NCBI RefSeq assembly: GCF_900113005.1
Contig: NZ_FONW01000001.1
Location: forward strand, 682,001 to 746,000
Source of the DNA: Sunxiuqinia elliptica
GTDB taxonomy: Bacteria > Bacteroidota > Bacteroidia > Bacteroidales > Prolixibacteraceae
Direction of reading: 5' to 3'
DNA length: 64,000 nucleotides
The translations under genes were made by a program, and so were the position numbers. Below, in pieces: positions 9,591-18,275 of this stretch. Under the pieces are notes generated by a model, which ran no database searches, was not told the origin of the DNA, and saw only the letters and a program-made list of their open reading frames with translations. Positions within the stretch are counted from its first letter, which is position 1, and each line of letters begins with the position of its first letter.

Positions 9591-9629
9591 GAAGGAGAAT
9601 CAAGTTTTTGGTTCTCCTTTTTTATTTTT
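9591..9629 (+). terminator. Terminator of the tRNA gene (copy A)
   Basis: Arms GAAGGAGAA (9591-9599) and TTCTCCTT (9612-9619), followed by TTTTATTTTT. It has a near-identical twin after the downstream tRNA fragment at 9951-9987. Confidence 0.85.
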
Positions 9630-9635
9630 CAGCCT

Positions 9636-9887
9636 ATGGTTTTTTATGTGTATGTTTTATATTCTGCTTCTTATGACAAGATTTATGTAGGAATGACTAC
9701 CGATCTTGAAAAGCGAGTTTATGCGCACAATCATTTGCCCAAAGGTTGGACCAGACATTATCGACCATGGCGCTTGGTTCACCGTGAAGAGTTTCCAGAT
9801 AAAAGCAGTGCATTGAAAAGAGAGAAAGAGTTAAAGTTGCATCAAGGGCGTGACTATATCCGCACAATAATATTAAGCTCCGAGTAG
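9636..9887 (+). CDS. Small stand-alone GIY-YIG nuclease-domain protein
   Basis: 83 aa, essentially a single GIY-YIG domain: FYVYVLYSASYDKIYVGMT (the two-Tyr YVY...YVG strand motif), LEKRVYAHN (conserved Arg), then SALKREKELK with the catalytic Glu. It starts 7 nt after the T-tract of the tRNA terminator, and its TAG stop is formed by the first bases of a partial copy of the same tRNA's 3' half, so gene and tRNA fragment form one unit. A decayed second copy of its 3' end lies after tonB. Proteins of this class are common in Bacteroidota and their cellular role is not settled; DNA cleavage is inferred from the fold only. Confidence 0.85.
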   Translation: MVFYVYVLYSASYDKIYVGMTTDLEKRVYAHNHLPKGWTRHYRPWRLVHREEFPDKSSALKREKELKLHQGRDYIRTIILSSE

Positions 9888-9944
9888 CTCGTTGGGCTCT
9901 TATCCGGCAGCTGCCGGACGTCAGTTCGAGTCTGGCTCCCGCTA
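9884..9944 (+). repeat. Partial initiator-tRNA copy (copy B) with altered anticodon arm
   Basis: From GTAGCTCGTTGGGCTC onward this matches the 3' part of the tRNA at 9511-9583, including the whole T arm and TCCCGCT acceptor strand. The acceptor 5' strand and most of the D arm are absent. The anticodon loop region is replaced by a perfect 16-bp palindrome (9903-9918). It cannot fold into a complete tRNA. Confidence 0.85.
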
Positions 9945-9950
9945 CAAGAA

Positions 9951-9987
9951 GAAGGAGAATCAAGTTATTGGTTCTCCTTCTTTATTT
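9951..9987 (+). terminator. Terminator duplicate (copy B)
   Basis: Arms GAAGGAGAA (9951-9959) and TTCTCCTTC (9972-9980), then TTTATTTT. It is the duplicate of the terminator at 9591-9629 and would end the GIY-YIG transcript. The 270 nt from here to tonB hold no gene that I can see. Confidence 0.8.
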
Positions 9988-10259
9988 TCTGAATGTTGAT
10001 CAGATCATATCAAGTATCGATTCGAAGGAATGTGAGCCCGCTGGATTAGGTTTGTTTTTCGAGCTAAAAGGAAACAAGGGATTCGTCTTATTCGTATATC
10101 CTATTGAAAATTAAGTTATTTTTCTGGAATTGTTTTCCACTCATGAACTGTGTTCATTTCTTCCCAAAAAGGAAAGACTTACTCCTGATATACTTGTCTA
10201 AGTTACGCTTTACGAAACGCTAAAATTGCTCGATTATCATTTTTAAAAAGCCAGAAATT

Positions 10260-10952
10260 ATGGAAACCAAGAAGTATCCATATTGCGACTTAAATCGTTA
10301 CCGAAATTTGTTTGTCGAGCTTGGGTTGGTGCTGGCTCTTGGGATTTGTTTTTTTGCATTTGAAGTAAAAACAAATGTTAAAAAAGTAGAAGGCATAGGA
10401 ACAGTTGTTGTTCAGGATGTTGAGAACGAGATTATTCCCATTACCAGACAGGAGCAGGTAAAACCACCTGAACCACCCCCGCCTCCTAGGGTCGTTGAGG
10501 TGCTCAATATTGTTGAGGATGATGTTGAGATTGAAGACGAACTGGAAATTGAAGATACAGAAGCCGATGAGGAGACCGAGATTGATGTAGCTCCTGTTGT
10601 TGCGACTTATGAAACTGAAGAAAAGGAAGAAGAGACTCAGATCTTTTATATTGTGGAGGAAATGCCTGAGTTTCCTGGCGGGGAATTGGCTTTGCGTACG
10701 TTTATTGCCAAGGCAATAAAGTATCCTGTCGTTGCACAGGAAAATGGGATTCAGGGAAAGGTTTATGTCTCTTTTGTTGTTGGAAAAGATGGTCGTGTTT
10801 CAAATGCCAGGGTGATAAGAAGCATTGATCCAGCTTTAGATGAAGAAGCTTTGCGTGTGGTTAACAGCCTGCCGATTTGGAAACCGGGCCGGCAGCAGGG
10901 GAAGCCTGTTCGGGTAGCATTCAGTGTCCCGATAAGTTTTGTACTGCAGTAA
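10260..10952 (+). CDS. tonB: TonB-family energy transducer
   Basis: 230 aa. One N-terminal membrane helix (about residues 15-33) is followed by a short proline stretch (KPPEPPPPPRV), a strongly acidic linker (about residues 80-125) and a C-terminal TonB domain of about 90 residues (PEFPGGELALRTFIAKAIKYP, then IQGKVYVSFVVGKDGRV and LDEEALRVVNSLPIWKPG). It couples inner-membrane proton motive force to TonB-dependent outer-membrane transporters. exbB/exbD are not nearby. The linker is Glu/Asp rich rather than Pro/Lys rich. The gene is sandwiched between an intact and a decayed GIY-YIG/tRNA-fragment unit. Confidence 0.9.
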   Translation: METKKYPYCDLNRYRNLFVELGLVLALGICFFAFEVKTNVKKVEGIGTVVVQDVENEIIPITRQEQVKPPEPPPPPRVVEVLNIVEDDVEIEDELEIEDTEADEETEIDVAPVVATYETEEKEEETQIFYIVEEMPEFPGGELALRTFIAKAIKYPVVAQENGIQGKVYVSFVVGKDGRVSNARVIRSIDPALDEEALRVVNSLPIWKPGRQQGKPVRVAFSVPISFVLQ

Positions 10953-10956
10953 GAGC

Positions 10957-11089
10957 CAACAAAAGCAGTGTATTAAAAGAGGGCAAGAATCGAAGTCGTG
11001 TCAAGGGCGTGATTGTGTCCGCACGATAATGATCATCTGCAGCATAGCTTGTTGGACTTTTATTCCGCAACTACAGTCTGGCTCCAGTA
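10957..11089 (+). pseudogene. Decayed GIY-YIG 3' end plus tRNA fragment (copy C)
   Basis: From about 10957 the DNA aligns with the last third of the GIY-YIG gene: AAAAGCAGTG, then TCAAGGGCGTGA and TCCGCAC(G)ATAAT are shared, with a frame-breaking indel between them, so QGRDCVRTII is still readable but out of phase with KSSVLK. It runs straight into a degraded copy of the tRNA 3' part (11043-11089: TAGCTTGTTGGACT ... AGTCTGGCTCC) in which the acceptor end is ruined. Order and junction are the same as in copy B. It starts 5 nt after the tonB stop. Confidence 0.8.
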
Positions 11090-11095
11090 AAAGAG

Positions 11096-11127
11096 AAGAG
11101 GCTGTCCAAAAAAATGGGCAGCCTCTT
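11096..11127. terminator. Bidirectional terminator after the ATPase operon
   Basis: Arms AAGAGGCTG-T-CC (11096-11107) and GGG-CAGCCTCTT (11116-11127) around an A-rich loop. It lies just beyond the stop of the minus-strand subunit K gene and after the copy C remnant on the plus strand. Confidence 0.8.
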
Positions 11128-11156
11128 CTTTATCGTCATATCCTGCAATTTCACCT

Positions 11157-11615
11157 CTATGCACTTGGAATAGCGCCCATTCCAAATACCATGGCTAACA
11201 GTGCCACTGTTTCAATAACACCCATAGCAGCAATGTACATACCGGCTCCTTGCTTGTCATCAACGGCTAAGTTAGAGCAAGCGGCAGCACCTGCACGTCC
11301 CTGCATAATGGCCGATGCAGCAATTGCAATACCAACGAATAGCGCAAAAACCATCTGGTTCATATAGCTATCGGGATTCAGGTTGGCACCAATAAGGCTG
11401 TTCATGAAAATCATACCATAAATTACCTGACTTAAAGGCATGCCCACCATTGCTAATGCCAAAGCGGGTAACTTCTTCTTATCTTTAATTGATTGTTTCC
11501 AAAGCCCCATGGCACCCATGGCTGCAATTCCGGTTCCGATTGCTGAACCTACTCCGGCGATTCCTAAAGCGATGGCATGGCCACCAAATCCGTTTACTAC
11601 TGTCAATAATGTCAT
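11157..11615 (-). CDS. atpK: A/V-type ATPase rotor subunit K
   Basis: Membrane proteolipid of 152 aa made of two fused helical hairpins (four membrane helices) that forms the ion-carrying ring. The ion-site residues can be read against the Enterococcus hirae sodium ring: Ser62 and Gln63 in MPLSQVIYG, Tyr66, Gln105 in AIMQGRAGAAA and the essential Glu135 in GVIETVALLAMVF. The first hairpin has no carboxylate, as in other duplicated V-type rings. Last gene of the operon, 14 nt after subunit I, followed by a strong terminator. Sodium coupling is an inference from the residues. Confidence 0.92.
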   Translation of the reverse strand: MTLLTVVNGFGGHAIALGIAGVGSAIGTGIAAMGAMGLWKQSIKDKKKLPALALAMVGMPLSQVIYGMIFMNSLIGANLNPDSYMNQMVFALFVGIAIAASAIMQGRAGAAACSNLAVDDKQGAGMYIAAMGVIETVALLAMVFGMGAIPSA

Positions 11616-11629
11616 TGTATATAATTTTA

Positions 11630-13450
11630 TTAGATTTTATTTATTTTAAAAGGGTTGTATTCACTACCCGAAAACTCAACATTGGCATGGCCTGAATATT
11701 CCAACATGTTTAATCGCACACCATGAACCAGTACTGCCATTGCGGCGAGTGCCATGTTTAGCGCATGGCCAAGAATAAGCACCACTACGGCAAGGGCTCC
11801 TGAGGCAATGGTGGTAATGCCATCTCCAATAGCCATATCATTAAAACTACTGGCCATCAGGACTGTTGACAAACCAACAGCGTATAAGCGAATGTATGAA
11901 ATAACATCAGAAAAGCCATTAATCACATTCAAAGGCAAATTTCCTAAAGAAGATAATATTCCTTTCAGAAGAGGTTGACCGGGGCTTGAAAATAAGGCTA
12001 CTAAGATGGCTCCTCCGATAAATAACCAAGGCATAAATTCGGGGGCAGGAATGGCCAATACCATTTTGTTCACCATAAAATAGAGTCCCCAAACAATGGC
12101 TACCCAGCCAACTTGGGCAATAACCAATACGGTATTGATGTATTTCAATCCTTTTTGAATATGACCGATGGATAAATGGACTGCACCGATCAAAAACATA
12201 AACTGTTGTATCCTCAGGTTATCGCCACCAAAACTAGCCAACTGACTAACTTGTAGTTGTTTTAAAAACGGAATATTGGCAAGGGTTTCTGCACCAAAAT
12301 AGGTGCCAGTTAGAACTCCCCATAGCATGATGGATACCGAAAGTGTATAAAACAAGCCAAACTCAATCTTCTTGACAAAGCCGGACTTCCAGTGGGCTAG
12401 AAGAGTTAGAGCAAAAAAGATGAGTCCATAACCTGCGTCACCCACTAATATGCCGGTAAAGAAGGTAAAGAAGACCAAAAATATTTTTGATACATCAATC
12501 TCGTCATAGCCCGGCACCAGTCCCATGAAGTTCATAACAGGCTTAATTTTGTCTGTCCATTTGGGATTATGCAGCAAGGTGGGTACGGAATCATAATCAT
12601 CAGGTTGAGGGTCGCTGACTACGTATCCCCATCCGTTTTTATCGGCCGCCTCGGTAACATCGCTTACTTTACTTTCGGGCACATAGCCTTCCCAGCAACG
12701 CACTTTTTCATGAAAAGCAATACCACCGTATTGCACTGTACGCACCTTTAAACGGCGTTTTCTTTCGTCTAGAGCGTTCTCTAGTAGTTCCCTTTGAGCA
12801 CTCAGCTGAAGTAACAGTTGCTTGCCTGAGCTCAACTTAGCAGTCTTATCATTTAAAGCCTGCTCCACTTCTTTCTGCGAATTACCCGGAAGCTCTATGG
12901 GGTGATAGTTCAAAGCAGCTTCTTTATCTTCAGATAGCAGCACAACTTGGGCTACACGATTGGATTGACCTACGATCTGCACATTTTCTTGTGTGCGGAT
13001 GTCTTTCAAATCCTTCTCAGGTATTTCGTAAAGCTTTAGGAAAATACCGTTGCTATTGATGATTTTAATGTCATCCAATGAGATATTCCCCCAGCTGTCG
13101 TACCACTGCTTATCTTTTGATAGTTCAGCGATTTGTTTCTGCAGCTCTTTATTGGTTCTATTGGTTTCAAGCACTCTTTCCAGCAAGGCAATTTCACCTC
13201 TCTCCTGATGGGTATAATCGTCAACTTTCACGGATGAAGTTGCATCTGTGTCATCACAATTATCCAATATAGAGATGGCTTTCTCCAGTTGTTCGATACG
13301 ACTTTGAACGCGTTCAATCGATTCATCCTTAGCTGGCTGAAATGGAGATATATGCATTAAGCCCAATCGTCCAAGAGCCGTCAAGTCATCCTGCATGTCA
13401 TTGGTCGGATGCGCCATAAAGAGCAGTGTCTTTTTCATTTTTGTAATCAT
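11630..13450 (-). CDS. atpI: A/V-type ATPase subunit I (stator membrane subunit)
   Basis: 606 aa with a cytoplasmic N-terminal half rich in coiled coil (residues 1 to about 330) and a C-terminal half of about seven to eight membrane helices. DVSKIFLVFFTFFTGILVGDAGYGLIF, read here in two parts as FFTFFTGILVGDAGYG and its flanks, is the hallmark of this family, and the essential membrane Arg is probably the one in VISYIRLYAVGLST. It is the static partner of the K ring in ion translocation. Its start overlaps the end of subunit D by 4 nt (ATGA). Confidence 0.93.
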   Translation of the reverse strand: MITKMKKTLLFMAHPTNDMQDDLTALGRLGLMHISPFQPAKDESIERVQSRIEQLEKAISILDNCDDTDATSSVKVDDYTHQERGEIALLERVLETNRTNKELQKQIAELSKDKQWYDSWGNISLDDIKIINSNGIFLKLYEIPEKDLKDIRTQENVQIVGQSNRVAQVVLLSEDKEAALNYHPIELPGNSQKEVEQALNDKTAKLSSGKQLLLQLSAQRELLENALDERKRRLKVRTVQYGGIAFHEKVRCWEGYVPESKVSDVTEAADKNGWGYVVSDPQPDDYDSVPTLLHNPKWTDKIKPVMNFMGLVPGYDEIDVSKIFLVFFTFFTGILVGDAGYGLIFFALTLLAHWKSGFVKKIEFGLFYTLSVSIMLWGVLTGTYFGAETLANIPFLKQLQVSQLASFGGDNLRIQQFMFLIGAVHLSIGHIQKGLKYINTVLVIAQVGWVAIVWGLYFMVNKMVLAIPAPEFMPWLFIGGAILVALFSSPGQPLLKGILSSLGNLPLNVINGFSDVISYIRLYAVGLSTVLMASSFNDMAIGDGITTIASGALAVVVLILGHALNMALAAMAVLVHGVRLNMLEYSGHANVEFSGSEYNPFKINKI

Positions 13451-14055
13451 ACCATTGCTCCTTCCTTTTGACTGGTTTTAACCACTTTGGCCGTGGCAAT
13501 CGTCAAGCGCTCGTCATCCTGCAGTTTCTGACCAATCTTACGAATGGCTGTTTTTGCATTTGGAATACGACGATTTTCAAACAGTTTAATTCGGGCACGA
13601 ACATCCAGAAGCTCTTCTTCGAGCAAACGAATCTGCTCTTCCAAGCAATCAATTTCAGCCATCAATTGTAGCTGTTCTTTCATTAGCTCAATGGCATCGT
13701 CTACCCATAAGGGCGTATCGGCCTGGATAGGTTCCACCTTAAAATCCACTCCTTCGTACTGGTTGACGCGTACACCTGCCACATCAATATGCTTGGTGAT
13801 AATCTTGTTAACCGAAATAAACGACGTAATATCTACGTGCGAGTCACTCATTACTGCTACCCAAGGCTCAGCTTTTTTGTTATTCTTTTCAATTACCTGT
13901 CGAATTTCCTCGATTCGCTCAGCAATTGTGTTAATTGTTGACATCAAGGACTTCTCCATAGCTTCGAACAAAGGCAGCATCCGCAGCGACACCTTCAGAA
14001 TTTTCTTCTGTCGGGCACGTTCTGTTTTTGTATATTTTATTTTTACTCCTGCCAT
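13447..14055 (-). CDS. atpD: A/V-type ATPase subunit D (central shaft)
   Basis: 202 aa, predicted long antiparallel coiled coil; it is the rotating shaft inside the A3B3 head. The N-terminal basic helix (KYTKTERARQKKILKVSLRM) and the C-terminal helix (RRIPNAKTAIRKIGQKL) match the family pattern. It overlaps the upstream DUF2764 gene by one base (TAATG) and subunit I by 4 nt, so translation is probably coupled. Confidence 0.9.
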   Translation of the reverse strand: MAGVKIKYTKTERARQKKILKVSLRMLPLFEAMEKSLMSTINTIAERIEEIRQVIEKNNKKAEPWVAVMSDSHVDITSFISVNKIITKHIDVAGVRVNQYEGVDFKVEPIQADTPLWVDDAIELMKEQLQLMAEIDCLEEQIRLLEEELLDVRARIKLFENRRIPNAKTAIRKIGQKLQDDERLTIATAKVVKTSQKEGAMV

Positions 14056-14558
14056 TATTCCTCCTCCTTTTTAGGTGGGTTAACCACCGACGCCAATACC
14101 TGTGAGCCACGCTCCTTATCAAAGGAATTCAACCGATCTAAAATCTGCAAACGCAATTTATAAACCATGACCTCTGTTAAGGTAAATGTTTTGCCGGCCA
14201 CGATGGTGTCGAGTTCTTCCCATTGCCATCGCATGATTAGCTTTTCGCGCTCTAATGGATTGGCATTAACAACCGAAAGTGGAAGTCGCATTAAGCTGGG
14301 GGGTCGTCGTTGAGCTTTGGCCGATCGGAGTTCCGAGATATCATCCTTCATCTCCTCCAGCATCACGGCAATGTTTTTTAAACTCACCTTTCCTTCCGAA
14401 TCGGTAGATTTATAAATATCCACCGGCTCGAGTTTTTTAAAGTGCTTTGCCGACAGTTGACTTTGGGCATCCTCGGTAAACTCATCCATGGTGATGGGCG
14501 GTACCTGTCCAAACTTCAGCGATGGCAAACTACACATTAAATAAACCAAGTTCGACAT
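14055..14558 (-). CDS. DUF2764 protein of the A/V-type ATPase operon
   Basis: 167 aa. The opening NLVYLMCSLPSLKFGQ matches the start of DUF2764 proteins, which in Bacteroidota and related phyla occur inside this operon where subunit C would be expected. A role as a subunit C stand-in is an inference from position and family distribution; no catalytic motif is visible. The gene is 2 nt from subunit E and overlaps subunit D. Confidence 0.8.
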   Translation of the reverse strand: MSNLVYLMCSLPSLKFGQVPPITMDEFTEDAQSQLSAKHFKKLEPVDIYKSTDSEGKVSLKNIAVMLEEMKDDISELRSAKAQRRPPSLMRLPLSVVNANPLEREKLIMRWQWEELDTIVAGKTFTLTEVMVYKLRLQILDRLNSFDKERGSQVLASVVNPPKKEEE

Positions 14559-14560
14559 GA

Positions 14561-15166
14561 TTAGCCCTCCTGGCTTTTGGTTATGCGTTCAACCAAGTCT
14601 TTATTTAGCAAAGTAAACATGGCTTGTTGTATGTCGCTATCGCTCAATACAAATTGCACTCCTTTATTCTCTTGTGATTGTACTACGATTTTGGCTTCGC
14701 TATTGGCCAATGGACGCAGCTCAACTTCGTCTTTTAATCCTGCTTTAGTGATAAAAGCTTCCATAGCCTTTAACGTTTCAGCAGGTATCGATACCGTTTT
14801 GTTGCCTTCGATTGATGCTACAACCGCTTGGGTCAGCTCTTGCAGGTATTGCTCTTGGGTGAATAAGCTTTCGCTCAAACCACCAAAAATTGATTCCATA
14901 TATTTAAGAACTGCCACCTTGGTGGCTTCAAGCATATCGCGCGAAGCTTGCTTTAAGGCCATTTGTCCATTTCTTTCGGCTTGGCTGGCTTTGCTGTTTG
15001 CCTCTTCAATGATTGAACGCTTTTTAGCTTCAGCCGCCGAAATAATTTCTTCAGCCTGCTTTTTAGCCTCTTCAACAATGCGTTGTTTTTCAGCTTCTCC
15101 GGCATTAATGCCTTGTTCTTTCAGCTTCAGAACTATCCCTTCCAGGTTTTCGTTATTATTGTGCAT
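14561..15166 (-). CDS. atpE: A/V-type ATPase subunit E (peripheral stalk)
   Basis: 201 aa. The N-terminal half is one long Ala/Glu/Lys helix (EAKKQAEEIISAAEAKKRSI) typical of the peripheral stalk, and the C-terminal half is the globular part that binds subunit B. In this operon it comes after A and B, whereas in the Bacteroides-type operons I remember it comes first. It follows B by 26 nt. Confidence 0.88.
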   Translation of the reverse strand: MHNNNENLEGIVLKLKEQGINAGEAEKQRIVEEAKKQAEEIISAAEAKKRSIIEEANSKASQAERNGQMALKQASRDMLEATKVAVLKYMESIFGGLSESLFTQEQYLQELTQAVVASIEGNKTVSIPAETLKAMEAFITKAGLKDEVELRPLANSEAKIVVQSQENKGVQFVLSDSDIQQAMFTLLNKDLVERITKSQEG

Positions 15167-15192
15167 TTTTTAACTTTTTAAAAGGTGACCGC

Positions 15193-16503
15193 TTAATTCT
15201 TATCCCAATACTCTTCAATCAGTTTTTTGCTGAGCCCCGTTTCGGTCGGATCGAAATGGCGCTTAAGAATGGCCCAACATTTATCCAGGGCTGCTTCCAG
15301 CTCAATCGGTTCACCAAATGGTTCTTCAATATTGTCGATAAAGTCGGTACGGTAACGCAATAGTTTTTGTGAGTAAGGATCGTTTGCTGCACCTACTTCT
15401 GACGCTTCATGCGCTTTTTCGGCATCGGCCAGCAGAGAGGCCATGGCAGTCATAATTGCGCGGTGATCGCTACGTGTTTTGCCATTCACTCCTTGTTTTA
15501 AACGCGAGAGTGAACGTGCTAACTTGAGTTTACCATTTTCAAGGAAAAACTGACCTTCGGTAATGTAGCCTGTGTTATCAGGTACCGGATCTTCCAGTGA
15601 TTCCAGAGTTGTTGCACCAATAATGGTAATAGAGCCTGCTCCTTCAATATCGGCGGCTACCTCGTATCGTTTTGCCAGTTCAGAATACAATGAACCAGGA
15701 TACCCTTGAAGAGAAGGAATCATATCTTGGTAATTGGCAACGTTACGTAAGATGTTTGACCAGTTGGTCATGTCGGTTAGCAGCACCAGTACATCTTTAC
15801 CTTGGTCTCCAAATTCACGCGCTACGCTCAAGGCCACATCCGGTAACATCAAACCTTTAATCTGCGAGTCACCAGCCAAGTGGGTAAACATGATGGTTTT
15901 ATCGATGTTACCCGATTGAGAGAGCTGATCTTTGAAATACTGGTACTCGTCAAACTTCAAACCAATACCGGCAAAAATGATGACATCAGCCTGAGCACCC
16001 TGCGCGATTTGTGAGAGCAAACGGTTGTAAGGCTCTGTAGGCCCGGCAAAAATTGGAATCTTTTGCGACTTTACCAATGTGTTGAATACATCAATCATTG
16101 GAATACCTGTCCATAAAGCTTGCTTAGGCACATTACGCACCGTTGGGTTTAGCGTATCTAAACGAGTGGATACCTCTTTCTCAAAAATTATCTCCGGGCC
16201 ACCATCGGCTACTGCTCCGGAGCCATCGAAGCTACGCCCCAGCATTTTAGTAGAAAAACCTGCTGTTAACGGCACTTCGTGCATACGAATCTTGGTACGG
16301 GTGCTTAGGCCTGTAGTGCCATTGAATACCTGAAAACGTGTAGAATCTTCAGTAATGTTGATGGCTTTGGCGAATGACAAACTTTGACCCGATTCGGCTT
16401 CTAAAAGTTCCACTACGTGATTGAGTGCTACTCCGGGATTACCTTCAACCGAAATAAGAGCCTTGCCGACTTCGCTTATTTTATTTATTTCCTTCCTGAT
16501 CAT
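15193..16503 (-). CDS. atpB: A/V-type ATPase subunit B
   Basis: 436 aa, non-catalytic nucleotide-binding-fold subunit of the A3B3 head. Family segments visible are LGRSFDGSGAVADGGPE, MIDVFNTLVKSQKIPIFAG, DVLVLLTDMTNWSNILRNVA and PSLQGYPGSLYSELAKRYE. There is no intact P-loop, as expected for subunit B. The start overlaps the stop of subunit A by 4 nt (ATGA). Confidence 0.95.
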   Translation of the reverse strand: MIRKEINKISEVGKALISVEGNPGVALNHVVELLEAESGQSLSFAKAINITEDSTRFQVFNGTTGLSTRTKIRMHEVPLTAGFSTKMLGRSFDGSGAVADGGPEIIFEKEVSTRLDTLNPTVRNVPKQALWTGIPMIDVFNTLVKSQKIPIFAGPTEPYNRLLSQIAQGAQADVIIFAGIGLKFDEYQYFKDQLSQSGNIDKTIMFTHLAGDSQIKGLMLPDVALSVAREFGDQGKDVLVLLTDMTNWSNILRNVANYQDMIPSLQGYPGSLYSELAKRYEVAADIEGAGSITIIGATTLESLEDPVPDNTGYITEGQFFLENGKLKLARSLSRLKQGVNGKTRSDHRAIMTAMASLLADAEKAHEASEVGAANDPYSQKLLRYRTDFIDNIEEPFGEPIELEAALDKCWAILKRHFDPTETGLSKKLIEEYWDKN

Positions 16504-18275
16504 ACGGCGTATTCCTCCTGTAAAATAAATTTATCAATTGCGTTTGGTAACTGAGCCAATTGTTCTTCGGTTGTCGCTGAGTAATTCCAGTCTTTCCACC
16601 ATTGGCGCAGCTCATCAAACTTATGCTTGATCATCTCTTTCAACTGCTCATCATCCATGCCGTCAGCCTCAAAAGAAATATCGCTATCAATTAAATTTTG
16701 AACCGCTCGGTTGATAACCTCTAACCGCTCGGGACGAGTACAGGCATCTACCTTGTCAAAAGCATCCTGTTGCATCACGCAGAAGTCAATTGTTAATCCT
16801 TTCTGAAATTGGACATAATTGCTTACCGGCACTTTCTTCAAACCAATGGTACTGATCGTTTGATCGATATCATTCGCTTCATTAAGCGTACTTAGCATTT
16901 TTTGCCGATCTTTCCACGTTACAAAGCCGTCATAAACAGAAGTGGTATACACCAAAGGATCGATGGCCGGGTATTTCTTCGCATCGGCACGGTCTTGCGA
17001 CAGTCCCCAGAAACCACCGGTCGAGTCCATTGTTGCTTGCGTTACGGGTTCCTGGAAGTTGCCACCGGCAGGCGATACAGTGCCAATAAAGGTCAATGAA
17101 CCTTTAGTGCCTAAATCTTCACCGGCACGTTGGTACATCCCTTTAATCTGATCGGGAATGTCCATTGGAAAGGCTTCGGGACCAGGAATATCTCCCTGAC
17201 GACCACTGCGTTCGCGTAAGGCTTGCGCCCAACGAGATGTTGAGTCGGCTAATAGCACAACCTTTTTGCCTTGGTAGCGGTAGTATTCTCCTACTGTTAG
17301 CGCAATAAATACGGAAGCCTCACGAGCCGCTACGGGCATCGAGCTGGTGTTACCGAAAATACACATACGCTTCATTAAAGACTCACCTGTCGTTGGGTCT
17401 TCCAACTCAGCAAATTCTTTAAATACCTCTACGGCCTCTCCGGCGCGCTCACCGCAGGCTGCCATGATAATGATATCTGCAACAGCATATTTACAAAGAG
17501 AGTGTTGTAGTACGGTTTTTCCTGCGCCGAAAGGGCCGGGGTTTCCTACTGTTCCGCCATAGCCTACTGGGGCTAATAAATCGATAACACGTGTGCCGGT
17601 TGAAATAGGATGCTTTGGTATCGATCGTTCCCTAAATGGAATAGGCGATTTTACAGGCTGACGAAAAGCCAGCTTCAGCTCGCGTTTATTACCTAATTCA
17701 TCAACTACTACAGCCACTTGCTGAGTAATATTAACGGAACTCTTTTCGATGATGCTTTCCACTTTGCAAGGTCCAAAGCTAAATGGGACCAATATTTTAT
17801 GATCCACCTTGCCTTCAGGGACCGAGCCAATGACATCACCGCCAGTAACTGTATCACCAACTTTGGCACTTGGCGTGAAATCCCATAATGCTTCCTCGTC
17901 TAAAGCTGGAGCATTCATGCCGGGCTTTAGATAAGCATCTTCTTCACTTAACTTGTACAAAGGGTTCTGAAGTCCATCCCAGACACTGGTTAAAAGCCCA
18001 GGTCCCAACAATACGGATAAAGGCGTACCTTTAAACACGACTTCATCCCCAATTTTGGCACCGGTTAAGTCTTCGAAAACCTGCATTTCTACAATACCTG
18101 CATCGGCATTTTTGGGATCAGGCAATATCTGCAAAACCTCCGCCTGGAGGAACTTTCCATCAACGGCAATTTCAGCAGTTTCACCCATTATCACATCATC
18201 GAAGAATCGGGCTTTCACCAACGAATCTTGGATGGAAATAAGGTTTCCTGTCCTCTTTTTATTGATATCGTTCAT
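16500..18275 (-). CDS. atpA: A/V-type ATPase catalytic subunit A
   Basis: 591 aa. The P-loop GPFGAGKTVLQ, the catalytic-Glu segment MAACGERAGEAVEVFKEF, LLADSTSRWAQALRERSG and the family-specific bulge region upstream of the P-loop are all present. It hydrolyses or makes ATP in the A3B3 head. It is the first gene of the seven-gene run A-B-E-DUF2764-D-I-K; all seven are tightly packed and must form one transcript. Confidence 0.96.
   Translation of the reverse strand: MNDINKKRTGNLISIQDSLVKARFFDDVIMGETAEIAVDGKFLQAEVLQILPDPKNADAGIVEMQVFEDLTGAKIGDEVVFKGTPLSVLLGPGLLTSVWDGLQNPLYKLSEEDAYLKPGMNAPALDEEALWDFTPSAKVGDTVTGGDVIGSVPEGKVDHKILVPFSFGPCKVESIIEKSSVNITQQVAVVVDELGNKRELKLAFRQPVKSPIPFRERSIPKHPISTGTRVIDLLAPVGYGGTVGNPGPFGAGKTVLQHSLCKYAVADIIIMAACGERAGEAVEVFKEFAELEDPTTGESLMKRMCIFGNTSSMPVAAREASVFIALTVGEYYRYQGKKVVLLADSTSRWAQALRERSGRQGDIPGPEAFPMDIPDQIKGMYQRAGEDLGTKGSLTFIGTVSPAGGNFQEPVTQATMDSTGGFWGLSQDRADAKKYPAIDPLVYTTSVYDGFVTWKDRQKMLSTLNEANDIDQTISTIGLKKVPVSNYVQFQKGLTIDFCVMQQDAFDKVDACTRPERLEVINRAVQNLIDSDISFEADGMDDEQLKEMIKHKFDELRQWWKDWNYSATTEEQLAQLPNAIDKFILQEEYAV

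Noticed and set aside
9697-9963. 88-codon minus-strand frame opposite the GIY-YIG gene.
   Set aside because: It is antisense to a gene with clear motifs and runs through the tRNA fragment.
10939-11367. 142-codon plus-strand frame after tonB.
   Set aside because: Its first part is the out-of-phase GIY-YIG remnant and the rest is antisense to subunit K.
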